Assembly (NCBI RefSeq): GCF_954871325.1
Contig: NC_088775.1
Span: 6,983,561 to 7,047,560 of the forward strand
Direction: 5' to 3'
Length of the DNA stretch: 64,000 nt
From: Gordionus sp. m RMFG-2023
Lineage: Eukaryota; Nematomorpha; Gordioida; Chordodea; Parachordodidae
Made by a program: the position numbers and the translations under genes. The first letter of the stretch is position 1, and each line of letters begins with the position of its first letter. Shown here in pieces: positions 36,831-48,446 of this stretch. Under the pieces are notes generated by a model, which did not search any database, was not told where the DNA came from, and was given only the letters and a program-made list of their open reading frames with translations.

Positions 36831-38994
36831 GAATGAATTAGTATAAAAGTTGCTTGTAAATTTGAAATACTAAAATATATTTTTATTTGAACTGTTACCT
36901 AAAATCTTAATTAATATTATTATAAAGACCCATTATGGGATGAGGGGGGGGGGGGGTGATACTTTAATATAATATGATAAAGTTGCTTCAAAACAGCCTT
37001 TTCTCTTACCATCTCTCTACCCCATTCTATTGTAGGTGCGATTAAACCTATGTGGTTTCCCTTTTAATTTGCAAATTGAATAGAGTCTCTTTAGGTTTCT
37101 CAGCATCTTAATTGAAAATCACAATTTGGAACAAGAGGCCTAGATTAACCTTCTCTTTCAAGAATATTTGTTACGTCCCATTCCTGAAAGATATATGAAG
37201 GCATATGGTTCCTACCCTCCTCCCTCTCCATTCATATAAGAACACAATCAATTAATTCCTTTTTTCATAGTTAGATTGGTTTAGAAAAAATATGTATGAT
37301 CAGCTTGCACCGATGGTTACTTCAAATTTAGGCCTCAAAAAAATTCACACGAACAATGATATATTCGATTCGTATTTCAAATCTAAATATTTTGTATTCC
37401 TAATATGAAAAACCAATAACACAACGATGCTAAAAACTTCGGGGGGAACATTATTTTTTTTTATTTTATTTTTTATGTTATTTTTATGTTTTATCTTAAT
37501 AAGGGAATTTAAATATTTTTTTAGAAATTTGTGAAAGTTATTAATGAAGTATTCATTTTAAAAAAAATTTATAAAAGATAATTTTGGATTGACCCGGTTT
37601 TATTAAATAAAAATATCGTGACCTGTGAGTTTAAGATTTATTTTATATATATTAACATATCTTTAATAGACTGGAACGGACAAATTATGTCCACTAAGGC
37701 TAAATAAAAAATATGGGGATAGGAATAATATTAATGAATATATATTTTAAAAAATATTGATTATTATATCGTTTTATTAATTTATTTATGATATAATATA
37801 TTTTGATTTAATGAATAAAACGGTCAATTTTCTTTTTCTTTTTAACTTATATATAATTTTACAGGATTATATTTTGCCCAATTAATATCACCCAAAAATT
37901 TACCATTTTATCCTACCCCCCCCAGATAGCTCTTCCCTTCAAAAAATTTGGGGCAAAATGTACTTGCCATATCCCCACATCCTTTACGTAGACGTTGTAT
38001 GTGTAGCTAAGAACTCGATAATTATTCACATAATTTAGGAAAAAATATTAAAAAATTTCTAAATAATTTAAAAAAACTTATAAATGTTTCAAAAAATAAC
38101 TTTTAAAATTTTCTAATAAATATTATTTTTATAAGAATAAATTAACCAATTATAAAAAGAACCAATCTATATTAATATTAAAAAAGAAATATAAAAAATA
38201 TATATATGCCCCCCGAAATAAGTAACAACTGAATATTTTTTTCATCGAATAAATTCAATTTTTTTAAATAATTTATGATAAAGATCCTTTTTATCATAAG
38301 ATTTATCATTTTCAGCAAATATCTCTAATAAAACTTTTTTTGAAATTTTACAAGATTAATTTTATAAATTTTTGAAGTTCCAAAAATAGATTTTAAAAGT
38401 ATTTGTAAAGTTAATTTTTATTATTTTCCTTCATATTTAAAAAAAAATAATCTTGGACTTGGACCCTTCAATGGATAATATTATTTAATAGTAAAGTTAA
38501 ATATTTAGATGGTTCTATATAAGAACCAACAATAAATATATAAAATTTCATCATATTTATTAAATATAATTTTTCAAGATTTTTTTCTGGCCTTTTATTT
38601 ACCAAATTTATTAATATTTAGTTCAAATGGTTTATGATATCATTCTTGTTGAAACAATTAATTTCACATTTCTTGTGCCATACTTAACCTTAAATAGGAT
38701 TTATTTATTATTAGTTAGAATTTTAAAGGCGTAAATCTTCTTTCGGTTCACTCAACTAATTATTTTTGAACAAAATGGCCTTTTTATTTCTCATTGAAAA
38801 GTGCCTACACCTAGATGATAGGTAATTATGCAGTTTTAACTGTATTAATAACGAAATATTATTGTTAATTTAATAATCGAATTTAGAGTATTTTTATTCC
38901 ATTAATCCAAGGCCATGAGAGATTAGACGTAATTTAAAAAAAAATTGAAAATGCACTGAACAATTTAATTTAATTGACAATGTTTTAAAATTGG
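36831..38994. other. AT-rich non-coding DNA
   Basis: No gene recognised. G13 at 36944-36956; C8 at about 37916-37923. Confidence 0.5.
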
Positions 38995-39125
38995 GCCTGT
39001 ATAAACTTTATTTTTCGAGATTTAGCAAACAAAGGTTTAAGCCATCCTCCTATATGAGCAATTTGCAGGCTTAAATAATATTATGTTGGCTAAAATCTTA
39101 ATCGGACCATTTTAAAATCGTCATA
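38995..39125. repeat. decayed copy of MITE family A
   Basis: Recognised from the ordered blocks aggtttaagccatcctcc, gcaggcttaaataatatt, tggctaaaatcttaat and accattttaaaatcg, which parallel the right half of 23731-23945 and 58297-58495. Termini lost. Confidence 0.4.
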
Positions 39126-41487
39126 AATAGGGGGTTTTAAAAACACTTTTATCTTCTATTTAAAATGTGTGAAAAGATTTATGAAATACATATTTATTTT
39201 TCAAAAGATGATTAAATTATAATTGTTAAAAAATAATCTTTTCAGTCTTTTTCACCATTCTCGGTCTATTCTAGGATGTTTAATCTTATAGATTTAAATA
39301 CTCTCTATTAATTTTGGTTTTTGCGATTTACTAATTATGATCCTTATAAGATAAGAAAGCAAGTTCAGATTTTTTTATTTTAGTAGCAGAAGGGTTTTAA
39401 AAAATTTATTAAAAATATTTATTTATAAAAGATTTTTTAATCTTTTATAATTTTGCATCATTCAGATTTATTTATGTAATATAACCTATTCATATAAAAT
39501 CAAATAACGAGTTTAGCACTTTTTGGAAAATATATATATATTAATCTTAATTTTAGATTCGAATTAAAATATTTGTGCTTCATTTGCAATATTAATATTA
39601 TCACGTGATTTATTAATTTTTTGAAATGGTTCTAAAGTAACGTTCGCCTTTTATCAATCTAAGTAAATGTTCATTCATATTATATATAAATCCATACTTT
39701 TATCATATGTTAGTTTAAAAAAATTCATTTCTTATCTTATATGTTCAATTATTGTATAAAAAATCCTACAACTCTTGATATTATCAAAGATATCGTTATT
39801 TTTATTGAGAAATAATTATTTTTTTGCTATTGTATTAATGACTTGTTGATCATTTCACATTATTTCATTATTTTTTTTAGCTGAGATACATTTCTCAAGA
39901 TTGTTTATTATTTGGATAATTGGTTGATATAGTCAACAGATTTGCAACTCAAAAATGTTGGCTTGGATAATAATATTTAAATTAGCCATATTATATTTCT
40001 AATACAACTAAATTGTGATGACTTAAAATAATCACAAATTTTATAAACAATATTATTTAATTTATTTAAAAAAAATGATATTTGTTTTAGCTTGTTCAAA
40101 TAAGAATACACCTTTGCATGTTAGTCCAGTACTTAATCTATTAGCAACTCATGAATTATGTCAAGGCCTTTTCTTTTAAATTTTGCAGTTCTTTGTATTA
40201 TTTAGTCTGAATTTGCTGATAAAATTTGGTAGGTATCCAATCTATTTATTTTTATTTTCTGAATTGGCAGAATTATTTACCTATGCCTACAGGTTGATAC
40301 ATATACATTTGGATTTTTCAAATAAATACCTTATTTAAAACAATTTATAATGAAAACTACACTTCCAGTTTATCAGACAACATGCCCTTATCAGATGAAC
40401 TGAGAGTGAAGTCAATACCTTGAATGTGGCATTGTTCAACTTTACATGCATTCTAATAGCTAAAAATATGATTCTAAAATATTCAACCAAGGAATATACC
40501 ATAACTATACTGCAATGGTCCTCTCAGCCAACCTTATCTGTGACATGCTGCACCAATTAGTGCCTTCTTATCTTTCTCCAGATGATATAAGGCCTGATCT
40601 TACAATAATCTCATAGGATTTTGGCCATGGATACCAATGCCCAAAGGGAAACCGAACATGGCCTCGAGATTATATAAAAAGTGGGGCCTTTAGAGATTTT
40701 TAATCATTTTTTTTAAAAATGAGTGCAAATAAAAATATAATTGGACAATTATTTTGTTTGAAGGAGCGATATGTGAAGTTTATTTTTGGTTTGCAAGCTT
40801 AATTAAGCAAGTGTTATCAGAGAGGATTTATATCTGGTGTTTAGCCGTATTCTCAATTTATGTGTTTGTGATAAATATAATTATCTTGAGGACAAGAATC
40901 TTTTTCTGGGCTACATTATAGAGTTTTTTTTGAAAAAAAAGAATTATATAAAAGGATGATGATATGGGCAAAAAGTATGAATATTAATTAATAGGTTCAA
41001 ACAATTAAAAAGGCTTCAAAAAATTGGGAAAACAAATAGGTGGTCACATGAGAAGGCATTTTTATGGGTTTAATTGACAAGGATTTGATAATACTAATGA
41101 TTACCTACTTTACATATATATCAACAATTCTCTTAAATTAAAAACAACTTAAGAATCTGAATTTTATTAACTAAAATATGCCAATTTGAAATATTGTTAA
41201 TGGCTGTAATCTTTTTGAAATAATTGATCACTTTTAAGATACTTACAAACAAGAAAGGCTTGGATAATGGTTAATGATAAAAATCTAGGAGTTTTATAGA
41301 TTTCCTTTTAATATAAATAAAAGCTATAAATAGGACAATTATTAGCAATAAAAACTTGAACTTGATGATATCCTAAAATATTTTTATGCAAAAAAACCAT
41401 TTATTAGAGTTAGCTATAAAGAAGCCTTGAGGAATTTCCGGATGTGTGCCATGATGCACTTTAAATCTATTTAGTAATATTTTTACC
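39126..41487. other. AT-rich DNA with a GC-richer coding-like patch
   Basis: Around 40490-40690 the + strand reads ITILQ-type and, in another frame, HNYTAMVLSANLICDMLHQ followed by LVPSYLSPDDIRPDLTIIS up to a stop, with GHGYQCPKGNRTWPRDYIK after it. This looks like the relic of a coding sequence, but I do not recognise it and no intact ORF or splice context is visible. The remainder is AT-rich with nothing defined. Confidence 0.35.
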
Positions 41488-41704
41488 TAGTGTTAAACGG
41501 CTCGATTTGAGTCGATTTAAAAAAACGGCTAACTCAATATTTTAGATAGTAAAATATTGTCTAAGCCTCGAGATTTGTTAATAGATGTTCAAACCTTTGT
41601 GCCACCTGTGAGCAAAATCATAAGGCTTGCATAATAATTTTCCTAATAAAATATTGAGTTAGCCTTTTTAAAAAATCGGCTCAAAATGAGCCGTTTAACA
41701 ACAC
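41488..41704. mobile_element. MITE family A with perfect 8-bp target duplication
   Basis: A 217 bp element, TAGTGTTAAACGGCTCG...CGAGCCGTTTAACAACAC-type ends (right end GAGCCGTTTAACAACAC), flanked by TTTTTACC on both sides (41480-41487 and 41705-41712). The interior has the conserved core caaacctttgtgccacc. This is the best preserved member of the family here. Confidence 0.85.
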
Positions 41705-42083
41705 TTTTTACCGATGGATTACTAAAAAATAGACATCTTAAAATGGATGCCCAATATTTTTATCATAGATGGCTTGTTGAAATTAGCATAGAAGGTATAA
41801 CTGAAAATGAAAAGACCTTGCTTTGTTAGTGAAAGTAGATGACGAGAAACTATGAAAAGAATCAATTTCATTTTCGCGAAATTATAGCAGTTGGCTTGAT
41901 TATTTCTAGTAATTATAACATGTCAAAAAACAAAGAATGAAGATAAAAGAAATTCAAGGTTATATAAAGTTTTAGGGGAGATTCTCTGACCAAATGCAGG
42001 GAATCTTAACATCTGCCCAAAACAACCTATATATTGTATATATAAATATTTTCTTTTTTTTACACATAAATGAGTTATGAATT

Positions 42084-42886
42084 AAAGCCGTGTATTGGAC
42101 GGGTGGGCGACAAAAACAGGCTGGTGGGCGGGTTAAAAAATTTAAACTATAGGCGGGTGGGTGGGCGGATTAATTAATTTAAACAAAGGGCAGGCGGATT
42201 AAAAAATTTAAATCATCTAAGTAAATATTAATAAAAAAATTGTTCCTATGAACTGTTTGGATATTATAAATTGAAAATGTCCATTTTTGGTATCATAAAA
42301 ACTTTTTTCTTAAAATAAATAAACTTTTTTATATATTTAAAACTATTGGTTGAAACGACAAGAAAGAGATTTGCCAAAGCTATCAAGTAAGAAAAATATT
42401 GGCAATTCCACTAGTGCTTCTTCTGAACGAAGTTTTAGCATTGTTGGAAGGTTTTGAAGAACGTGTTTGAATCCAGAAAATGCCGATTCATTATTATTTT
42501 TGCATTATTAATTACATAAAATATCAAATATATATTTAAATTATTTTCATAAATATTTTATTTAATCAAATAAATTATCCATAATTTAAATTTGAATATT
42601 TTTTTATGCTTAACATAGTAATTTCCTAAAAACTTTTTGTAGAGGTGTAATCCTGAAATTTTGTTTTATTAGATACTTAAAAAATTAAGAATGGCCATAA
42701 TTAAATTTTATAATAGCAGGCTTGGGTTAAATTTTTTTTATAAATAATGGGTGGGCGGGTAAAAAATTTTAGACTAATGGGTGGGCGGGTATATTTTTTT
42801 GAAAACTATTGCGGGCGGGTTAAATTTTTTTTTAAACATTGGGTGGGCGGGCTTATGGTTTAAAAACCGGCCCAATACAGACCTTT
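42084..42886 (+). mobile_element. hAT relic with G-rich subterminal repeats
   Basis: Ends AAAGCCGTGTATTGGACGGG and, complementing the right end, AAAGGTCTGTATTGGGC. Flanks GTTATGAA and ATTGTGAA agree at 6 of 8 positions. The left subterminal region (42100-42210) and the right one (42745-42855) each hold about four copies of GGGTGGGCGGGT followed by AAAAATTTAA-like DNA, in the same orientation at both ends. A plus-strand relic at about 42390-42500 reads NSTSASSERSFSIVGRF and NPENADSLLFLHY, a typical hAT C-terminal dimerisation domain. The upstream transposase is deleted. Confidence 0.78.
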
Positions 42887-43151
42887 ATTGTGAACGAACT
42901 TTCGGTAAACCAAAAATAGTTGAAGTGATCAGAATAATATAGGTAAAAGCATTTTTAATGATGGCAATTGAATGTGAATGTAAAGCAAATTCAATTATAT
43001 CAAATTCCAGATTATTTGTGTATATTCTCATTATGAATGGGAAAGTTATTAATCTAAGTTAAACAAGTGAGAATATATATTGAATTTGTATTATTTTTTT
43101 TTGTCATTATATTATGTACATGTAAAAATAATGGAATTTATATACATAACC
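42887..43151. other. AT-rich non-coding DNA
   Basis: No defined feature. Confidence 0.5.
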
Positions 43152-43269
43152 CTGCATTCACATTTAAAGCGAATTCGCTGTGATGTATACAAAAATGAAT
43201 GCAAAATTATATTATTTATATCGTATTTTGTATACTTCGCCGCGAATTCGCGCTAACTGTGAATGGCAG
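43152..43269. mobile_element. MITE family B, copy 2
   Basis: A 118 bp near-hairpin: left CTGCATTCACATTTAAAGCG then AATTCGC and GTATACAAAA; right TTTTGTATAC, CGCGAATTCGCGCTAAC and TGTGAATGGCAG. Same family as 4914-5027. Lies ~470 bp upstream of the zinc-finger gene's probable 5' exon. Confidence 0.75.
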
Positions 43270-43736
43270 TGTATCGTTTGTAGTAAGCGGCGAGAATCGT
43301 TCATGAGTATTTACTATATTTTTTTTAGAAACCAACAGCTATCATTACTTTCATTGTTATTCTTTTAATAGGATTATTACAATAAATTTTATTTCTTAAT
43401 TGTCAAATAGAGACAAGTCAACTCAAAGACTTTTTTCTACAGTAAAAAAAATTGGAATAATAGAATATTCTCAAAATGTATGTCATTGAAAATAAAAAAA
43501 TGTAAAGTATAAAAAAAAGTGGTTAATACTCAAGATAAAGAGTCGCACATTGGAAATCCTTCACTTACACCAGACCAATAAGCAGCCAAGACTTTATTAG
43601 AAGAAAAAAAACATGATAAATTTTGGATATAATAGAAGTAACTAATGAGACTGCTGCCAAATCACACGCAATACCTAGAAGATGAAATTATAAAAATTAT
43701 AAAATAAAAATATAAAATAGCAGTTTTAGACTTAAG
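43270..43736 (+). promoter_or_regulatory. 5' flank and probable non-coding first exon of the zinc-finger gene
   Basis: The bases CTTAAG|GTAATA at 43731-43742 make a good 5' splice site and TTTTTTAAATTTTTAG at 43767-43782 a good 3' splice site. This would leave a 46-nt intron (43737-43782) just upstream of the ATG at 43804. No ATG in frame with the CDS occurs between the last in-frame stop in this exon and 43804, so it would be untranslated. The transcription start is not visible, and the tiny intron is an inference from the two sites. Confidence 0.4.
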
Positions 43737-43803
43737 GTAATATATAGACACATTAACAATTATTATTTTTTTAAATTTTTAGGCCTTAGCTCTTTTAGAA
43801 AGA

Positions 43804-45828
43804 ATGAGGAAGAGAATCAGGAACTCTAATAATACCATCGACATCAAAAACTGTGATAACACATCTTATGGAATAAAGAGAAACGAGATCATAAAAACAA
43901 AAACCGCTAGCGAATTCCGTGAATGCTTTGTTTTGCTTCACCCCTTAGACCTCGAGTTAATAAATGGCAAAAAGGATCTTGCGCTTAACGTCGTTAAAGG
44001 CGATTCTAAAGATGATGGTTCGAGAGTATTTGATTTGTTAAACTCATTAACTAATCATGATACCCACGATGAACGAGATTATCTTCCCGACGAAAATATA
44101 GGTGACAAAGATGTCAACTATCTTGATTCAATGTCGGGTAAAGGGACCGACATTGTGGGCACGTTTCCTCAGGTCTCTCAGAAATATATATTGACGCAAG
44201 ATAATGGCAGGACATCCATAGTTAATAATACGTACAAACTCATTGCTAAAAGTGCGCTCTCTTCGCGTGACGACACAAGACAGCATTCGGGAAATCTGAG
44301 TATGATTAACCTTAAAAGACCTCGTTTCGAATGTTCGCTATGCCCGGCAATCTACAAAAATAAGAAGAAATTCTTACAACATTTTTTGTCGCATACCGCC
44401 TACGATAGTCAAGATGGCGAAAATTCTTCTCCTACACCACTGTTTTACGAAGATCAAAATGATAAACCTTCACCACAAATGTCTCCTCCAGCAAATTTCG
44501 TGCATCTTCAAGATTTTCGATTAATTTCCCAAGATCTTGAAGAAAAACAAAAGGCATGTGGCGCTAATATTTCTAATAATATAGCCTCGAGTGGTATGCC
44601 TTCAAAATGGATAACGGAATTGAATGTGTCCACACAGAATTCCATTTCGGAATTATGCGAGATTTACAAAGCAGAAGTTGGTAAGCACGTTCTCGACGAA
44701 AATATACACCTATACAAGCCCGCCACTAAGTACCACAATAATGATCGCCTTGCAACCCGCTTAGCCGTTTCTGCGCCTTCAAGTAGTACGACACCAGATT
44801 TTGATTCTTTTTTGTTAAGCGATCAACCTTGTTACTCATGCCCGAAATGTCCTACCGATAACAAACTCGTGTTCGGGTCCGAAAAGCGTTTGATGAAGCA
44901 CCTAGCCAAACATACGAGACCCTTCGTTTGTGAGATTTGTCTCAAACGCTTCGCGAGGAAAGATAGCTTAGTGAATCATCTCAGGCTATGCGCCTTTATC
45001 CCCAATCTAACGACGCTCGTTCAGGAGGGAAGTGATCACCCAAACGAGTTCCACAACTCGAATAACCAGCCGAATATCCCCACTTCCAACAACACGAATA
45101 ACCAACCGAATATCTATACCTCCAACAACACGAAAGATCTTTCTCTTTCGGATGAGCTAACCAACTCTGGTGCCAAATGTGCTGAGTGCGATACTATATT
45201 TCACGATGTTCCGACCTACAGACGTCACCTCAGAACTCATACTCATCCGCATGAGTGCAAAATTTGCGGGTCTCGTTTTGCTCGTCGTTCCACATTGGCA
45301 GAACACTCATGTGACCCAGTGCTATTTGAATGCTCCTTATGTTCCAGCGTAGACGGTTTCAATCAATCGAAAAAATCTATGTTTCCCACGCTACCCCAAC
45401 TGGAAGAACATTTGGCCGACCCTTTTTTCCATGCCCTACCACCTTCTCATCAATGCTCCGATTGCGGACGGAAGTTCAGGCTAGAAGCATCCCTCGAGGA
45501 ACACGTATGCCATCAACACTTCTCGCTCGTGCTCAAAAAGGTTCCCCAATCCTTGGATTCTCATGCCGATTTCTTGAATACAAAGACGAACGCGTCTCGT
45601 TGCCGTATCACCAACTTGGATCCCTTTATTTGCGAATCCTGCGGGCGTAAGTTTGCTTCTTCTAACACCCTAAAAAGCCACATGGCTATTCACGGCGAAC
45701 GCAACTTCAAATGCGGCGTGTGTGGAAAAAGCTTTCATCGCCGCGACACCCTCAAGGTGCATGGGAGAGTTCATGAAGAAACCGCTTACGATCTTTCTCA
45801 AACTAATGGTTCATATTATTATTATTAA
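43804..45828 (+). CDS. C2H2 zinc-finger protein, first coding exon (fingers 1-9)
   Basis: A 674-codon open frame with normal codon mixture, far more GC-rich than its flanks. Probable nuclear DNA-binding regulator. The first ~170 residues are polar without a known domain (no KRAB, BTB or SCAN). Fingers: C177/C180/H193/H197; an unusual C346/C349 with a 16-residue spacing to H366/H370; C376/C379/H392/C396 (C2HC); C459...H479; C485/C488/H501 with C503 (incomplete); an atypical C510/C513; C551...H572; C610...H630; C637...H657. An Asn-rich duplicated segment (NNQPNI.TSNNT) lies at ~418-444. Start: first ATG after a 3' splice site at 43782. The frame ends in TAA, but AATG|GTTCAT at 45808 gives a phase-1 donor that joins in frame to the exon at 47373. 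I favour one gene; a separate single-exon gene or a retained-intron isoform is possible. Confidence 0.85.
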   Translation: MRKRIRNSNNTIDIKNCDNTSYGIKRNEIIKTKTASEFRECFVLLHPLDLELINGKKDLALNVVKGDSKDDGSRVFDLLNSLTNHDTHDERDYLPDENIGDKDVNYLDSMSGKGTDIVGTFPQVSQKYILTQDNGRTSIVNNTYKLIAKSALSSRDDTRQHSGNLSMINLKRPRFECSLCPAIYKNKKKFLQHFLSHTAYDSQDGENSSPTPLFYEDQNDKPSPQMSPPANFVHLQDFRLISQDLEEKQKACGANISNNIASSGMPSKWITELNVSTQNSISELCEIYKAEVGKHVLDENIHLYKPATKYHNNDRLATRLAVSAPSSSTTPDFDSFLLSDQPCYSCPKCPTDNKLVFGSEKRLMKHLAKHTRPFVCEICLKRFARKDSLVNHLRLCAFIPNLTTLVQEGSDHPNEFHNSNNQPNIPTSNNTNNQPNIYTSNNTKDLSLSDELTNSGAKCAECDTIFHDVPTYRRHLRTHTHPHECKICGSRFARRSTLAEHSCDPVLFECSLCSSVDGFNQSKKSMFPTLPQLEEHLADPFFHALPPSHQCSDCGRKFRLEASLEEHVCHQHFSLVLKKVPQSLDSHADFLNTKTNASRCRITNLDPFICESCGRKFASSNTLKSHMAIHGERNFKCGVCGKSFHRRDTLKVHGRVHEETAYDLSQTNGSYYYY

Positions 45829-47372
45829 GGGATTTAACATAAATATATTTACAAGTTGATTTTTTTAAACCTTATTAGTGTTCGTTCTCACTTGTGCCAA
45901 CTATCAATTTTAAAAAAAATCCTGATTAGAATTAACACTAGTAAAGTTTTGGTTCACTTTTAGTTATATATGCCCCTACGTTAAAATCAAATAATTTTTT
46001 TTTCAACTTTTCGTATCTAAAATATGTTCCACGGGGATGTAAACACTATTGAACCCTTTTAAAACTGTTTATATATCATTTTAAAAGAGATTATGTTTAA
46101 CATATTTTTCCAGTAGAAGAGTATTTTTACAAAAAATTTTTAAAATCCTATTTTAATATGAATCATATGTAATGGTTAGATTTATAAGATCCTCTTAGTT
46201 CTAGTTTTCAATTCTTTTCTAATTCACTATGTCTTCCATTAGGTCTAATTTCCGTATCAATCATAGCCTTCCATTATTTTATCTGGGCATTATAAAAATT
46301 AAATTACGTCCGTTCCCCACAAAAAAAGCAAGTCTACCCTGGCTAGATCGAAAATTAAAACTTAAAATTAGGTATTGATCTAGCTATGCAATCTTATTTC
46401 TGACGGGCAATGGACTCGGCTAGGTGCACGGTACAAATTAATGCAAAAAATTAAATAAATAACGTCTTTGTAATTAGGATGATATAAACTTGCGGTTGTC
46501 AATTGTGTAGTAAATATATTTTTAGGTAGAAACTCACAAAATATTTCAGTATAACCCTTGAATTCTTGGTTAGCGCGAATATCACGGCAAATTATACAAA
46601 AATACAGTATGTCTTGTATAATTCGTCGCTAGATTATTAAATTTTAAAAGTGATTTATAGATGTAAGGAATATAGTTTAAAAAAATAAAATGTTCCTCGA
46701 GGAACATGTTAAACACTTACAATAAATTTTAAATATTTATGAATAAGTTTTAATATTTTCGAATATATACGATAAATTTTGAATAATATGAAAAAAAACA
46801 AATTATACTAATAATTCGAACGAATAATGGGGAAAAAATTATTTGACGAATAATATATTTCGAATCGAGTAATTTTGTTATTCCTACTTGTAATTGTGAA
46901 TCGAATTCAATAACGAATAATTCGTTTTAGGTACTCTCTCCTTTATTGCTATCTATTTCTACAACCACCGTTTTTATAAATCAATTGTGCTTGACATCTG
47001 TATTAGCAATTGAAATTATATTATAAAATAACTTGTATTTTTTGTTGTAAATTTACTATATTATTTATATATTTTTTTTCTCGTTAGAAGCATAAATTAC
47101 AAAGAAATAAGCGTATTGTATTTCAAATAGTATTAATCAAAATTTATTAAAATTTTAATGCCCGGGCTGGCCTATTAAAATTTTACGAAAAATCACCGAT
47201 TTTTGAGGCCCTGCTTGTTATTTTTATATATAAATTGTCCATCCTGCTACAATTTTTTTTTTATGCAATTAAAGTAAAAACTATTAAAATAACAGTTATT
47301 CATATCCCTTTTTAAAGAATAAACTGAGTTAATGCTATTTTTTTTATTTAACGATAATTATCGTGTAATTAG
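45829..47372 (+). other. intron (or intergenic spacer) between zinc-finger exons
   Basis: AT-rich, ending in TAATTAG at 47372. Contains a palindrome TGTTCCTCGAGGAACA at about 46690, a truncated family B MITE at 46555-46640, GAATAATTCG-rich DNA at 46770-46935 and a GGGCTGGCC patch at 47164. In the one-gene model the intron is 45809-47372. Confidence 0.55.
46555..46640. repeat. MITE family B, truncated copy 3
   Basis: Begins CCCTTGAATTCTTGGTTAG then GCGCGAATATCACGGC, and mirrors to CTTGTATAATTCGTCGCTAG; the far right end is missing. Located inside the presumed intron of the zinc-finger gene. Confidence 0.5.
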
Positions 47373-47587
47373 TGGGAGCCATTAAGAAGGGTTACGCCTG
47401 CCCGGTATGCGGCAAAGTAGTGAAAAGCAAAAACGCACTGGATATGCACTCCAAGCTTCATATGGCTTCAGAAGAACGGCTTCACGAGTGCGGAATATGC
47501 GCCAGGACGTTCCTCCAGAAGGGAAACTTGCGTAAACATCTCAACACTCATGCTCGCCAACGTTACTCATGCCCAATTTGTCGGAAG
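47373..47587 (+). CDS. C2H2 zinc-finger protein, second coding exon (fingers 10, 11 and half of 12)
   Basis: 215 nt from the acceptor TAATTAG at 47372 to the donor CGGAAG|GTTTCT at 47587. In the joined protein it encodes residues 669-740: finger 10 (C678/C681/H694/H698), finger 11 (C708/C711/H724/H728) and the first half of finger 12 (C735/C738). It starts in phase 1 and ends in phase 0. Without splicing the frame runs into the intron and stops at 47629. An open GTG at 47372 should not be taken as a start. The neighbouring exons complete it: the finger begun here as CPICRK is finished by VFSSKEYCAHHIREH in the next exon, direct evidence for the splice. Confidence 0.85.
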
Positions 47588-48446
47588 GTTTCTTTATTCC
47601 GTTTAACTATCTTCGTATTTGTTTATTAAGGTATTGAAAATTTATGACAATTAAGATCATATTGATGTGATATAATTTTTTCCCGTATATTAGCCATGAC
47701 AAAATTATAATAACCTTGTAAAAAATTAACATATTTTTTGATATTTTGGACATACCCTTATATATAATTTTTCCAAGTTTTATAATTTTATCGAAAAAGA
47801 GAAGAAATTAACTTTAATATTTAAATAACATGGGATTACATAAAAAATTTTAAACTTCTGAAAGTTTTCATACTTTTCAAATTTTTTTAAAAAAGATCTT
47901 GGACACCGCCTTTATTATTTCATTCATTTCTTTATATTTTTTTAACAAGATAAAGAAAAAACCAATTATCGAATTCATTGATTTCCAATTGAAAAAAATA
48001 TATAAGATAACACAGCGTTAAATTTAGGAATAAGCCTTAATACATATAATTAAAATATATAATTCTCATAAGAATGAAATGTTTTATAATGAATGGGAGA
48101 TGTATGAGAGTTCAAAGTTCTAACTCCATAAACAAATATTCTAAGGTTTTATGCAGAAAAATGTTGCACACTCTCACTTTAAATGCAGACAAAAAATCGT
48201 GTTATGTATCATTCCTATTTTTATCATGAGCCCTAGTAGTAGAGAATAGAATAGATTGTAAAATGAATTGCCTATTTTTTAATTAAAAAAAATGTTAATT
48301 TTGAATGAATATTAATTAATTATTTATAAGCCACGAGTGTTTATTTTGTTCAACCTTACACAAAATTAAAATGGATTAGGTGAGGTAACTTTAATTAAAT
48401 TAATATATCACATCCCATTAAAAAATTTTTTTTCTTAAATAATCAG
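47588..48446 (+). other. 859-bp intron splitting zinc finger 12
   Basis: Donor GTTTCT, acceptor AAATAATCAG. AT-rich, no repeat recognised. Phase 0. Confidence 0.8.
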
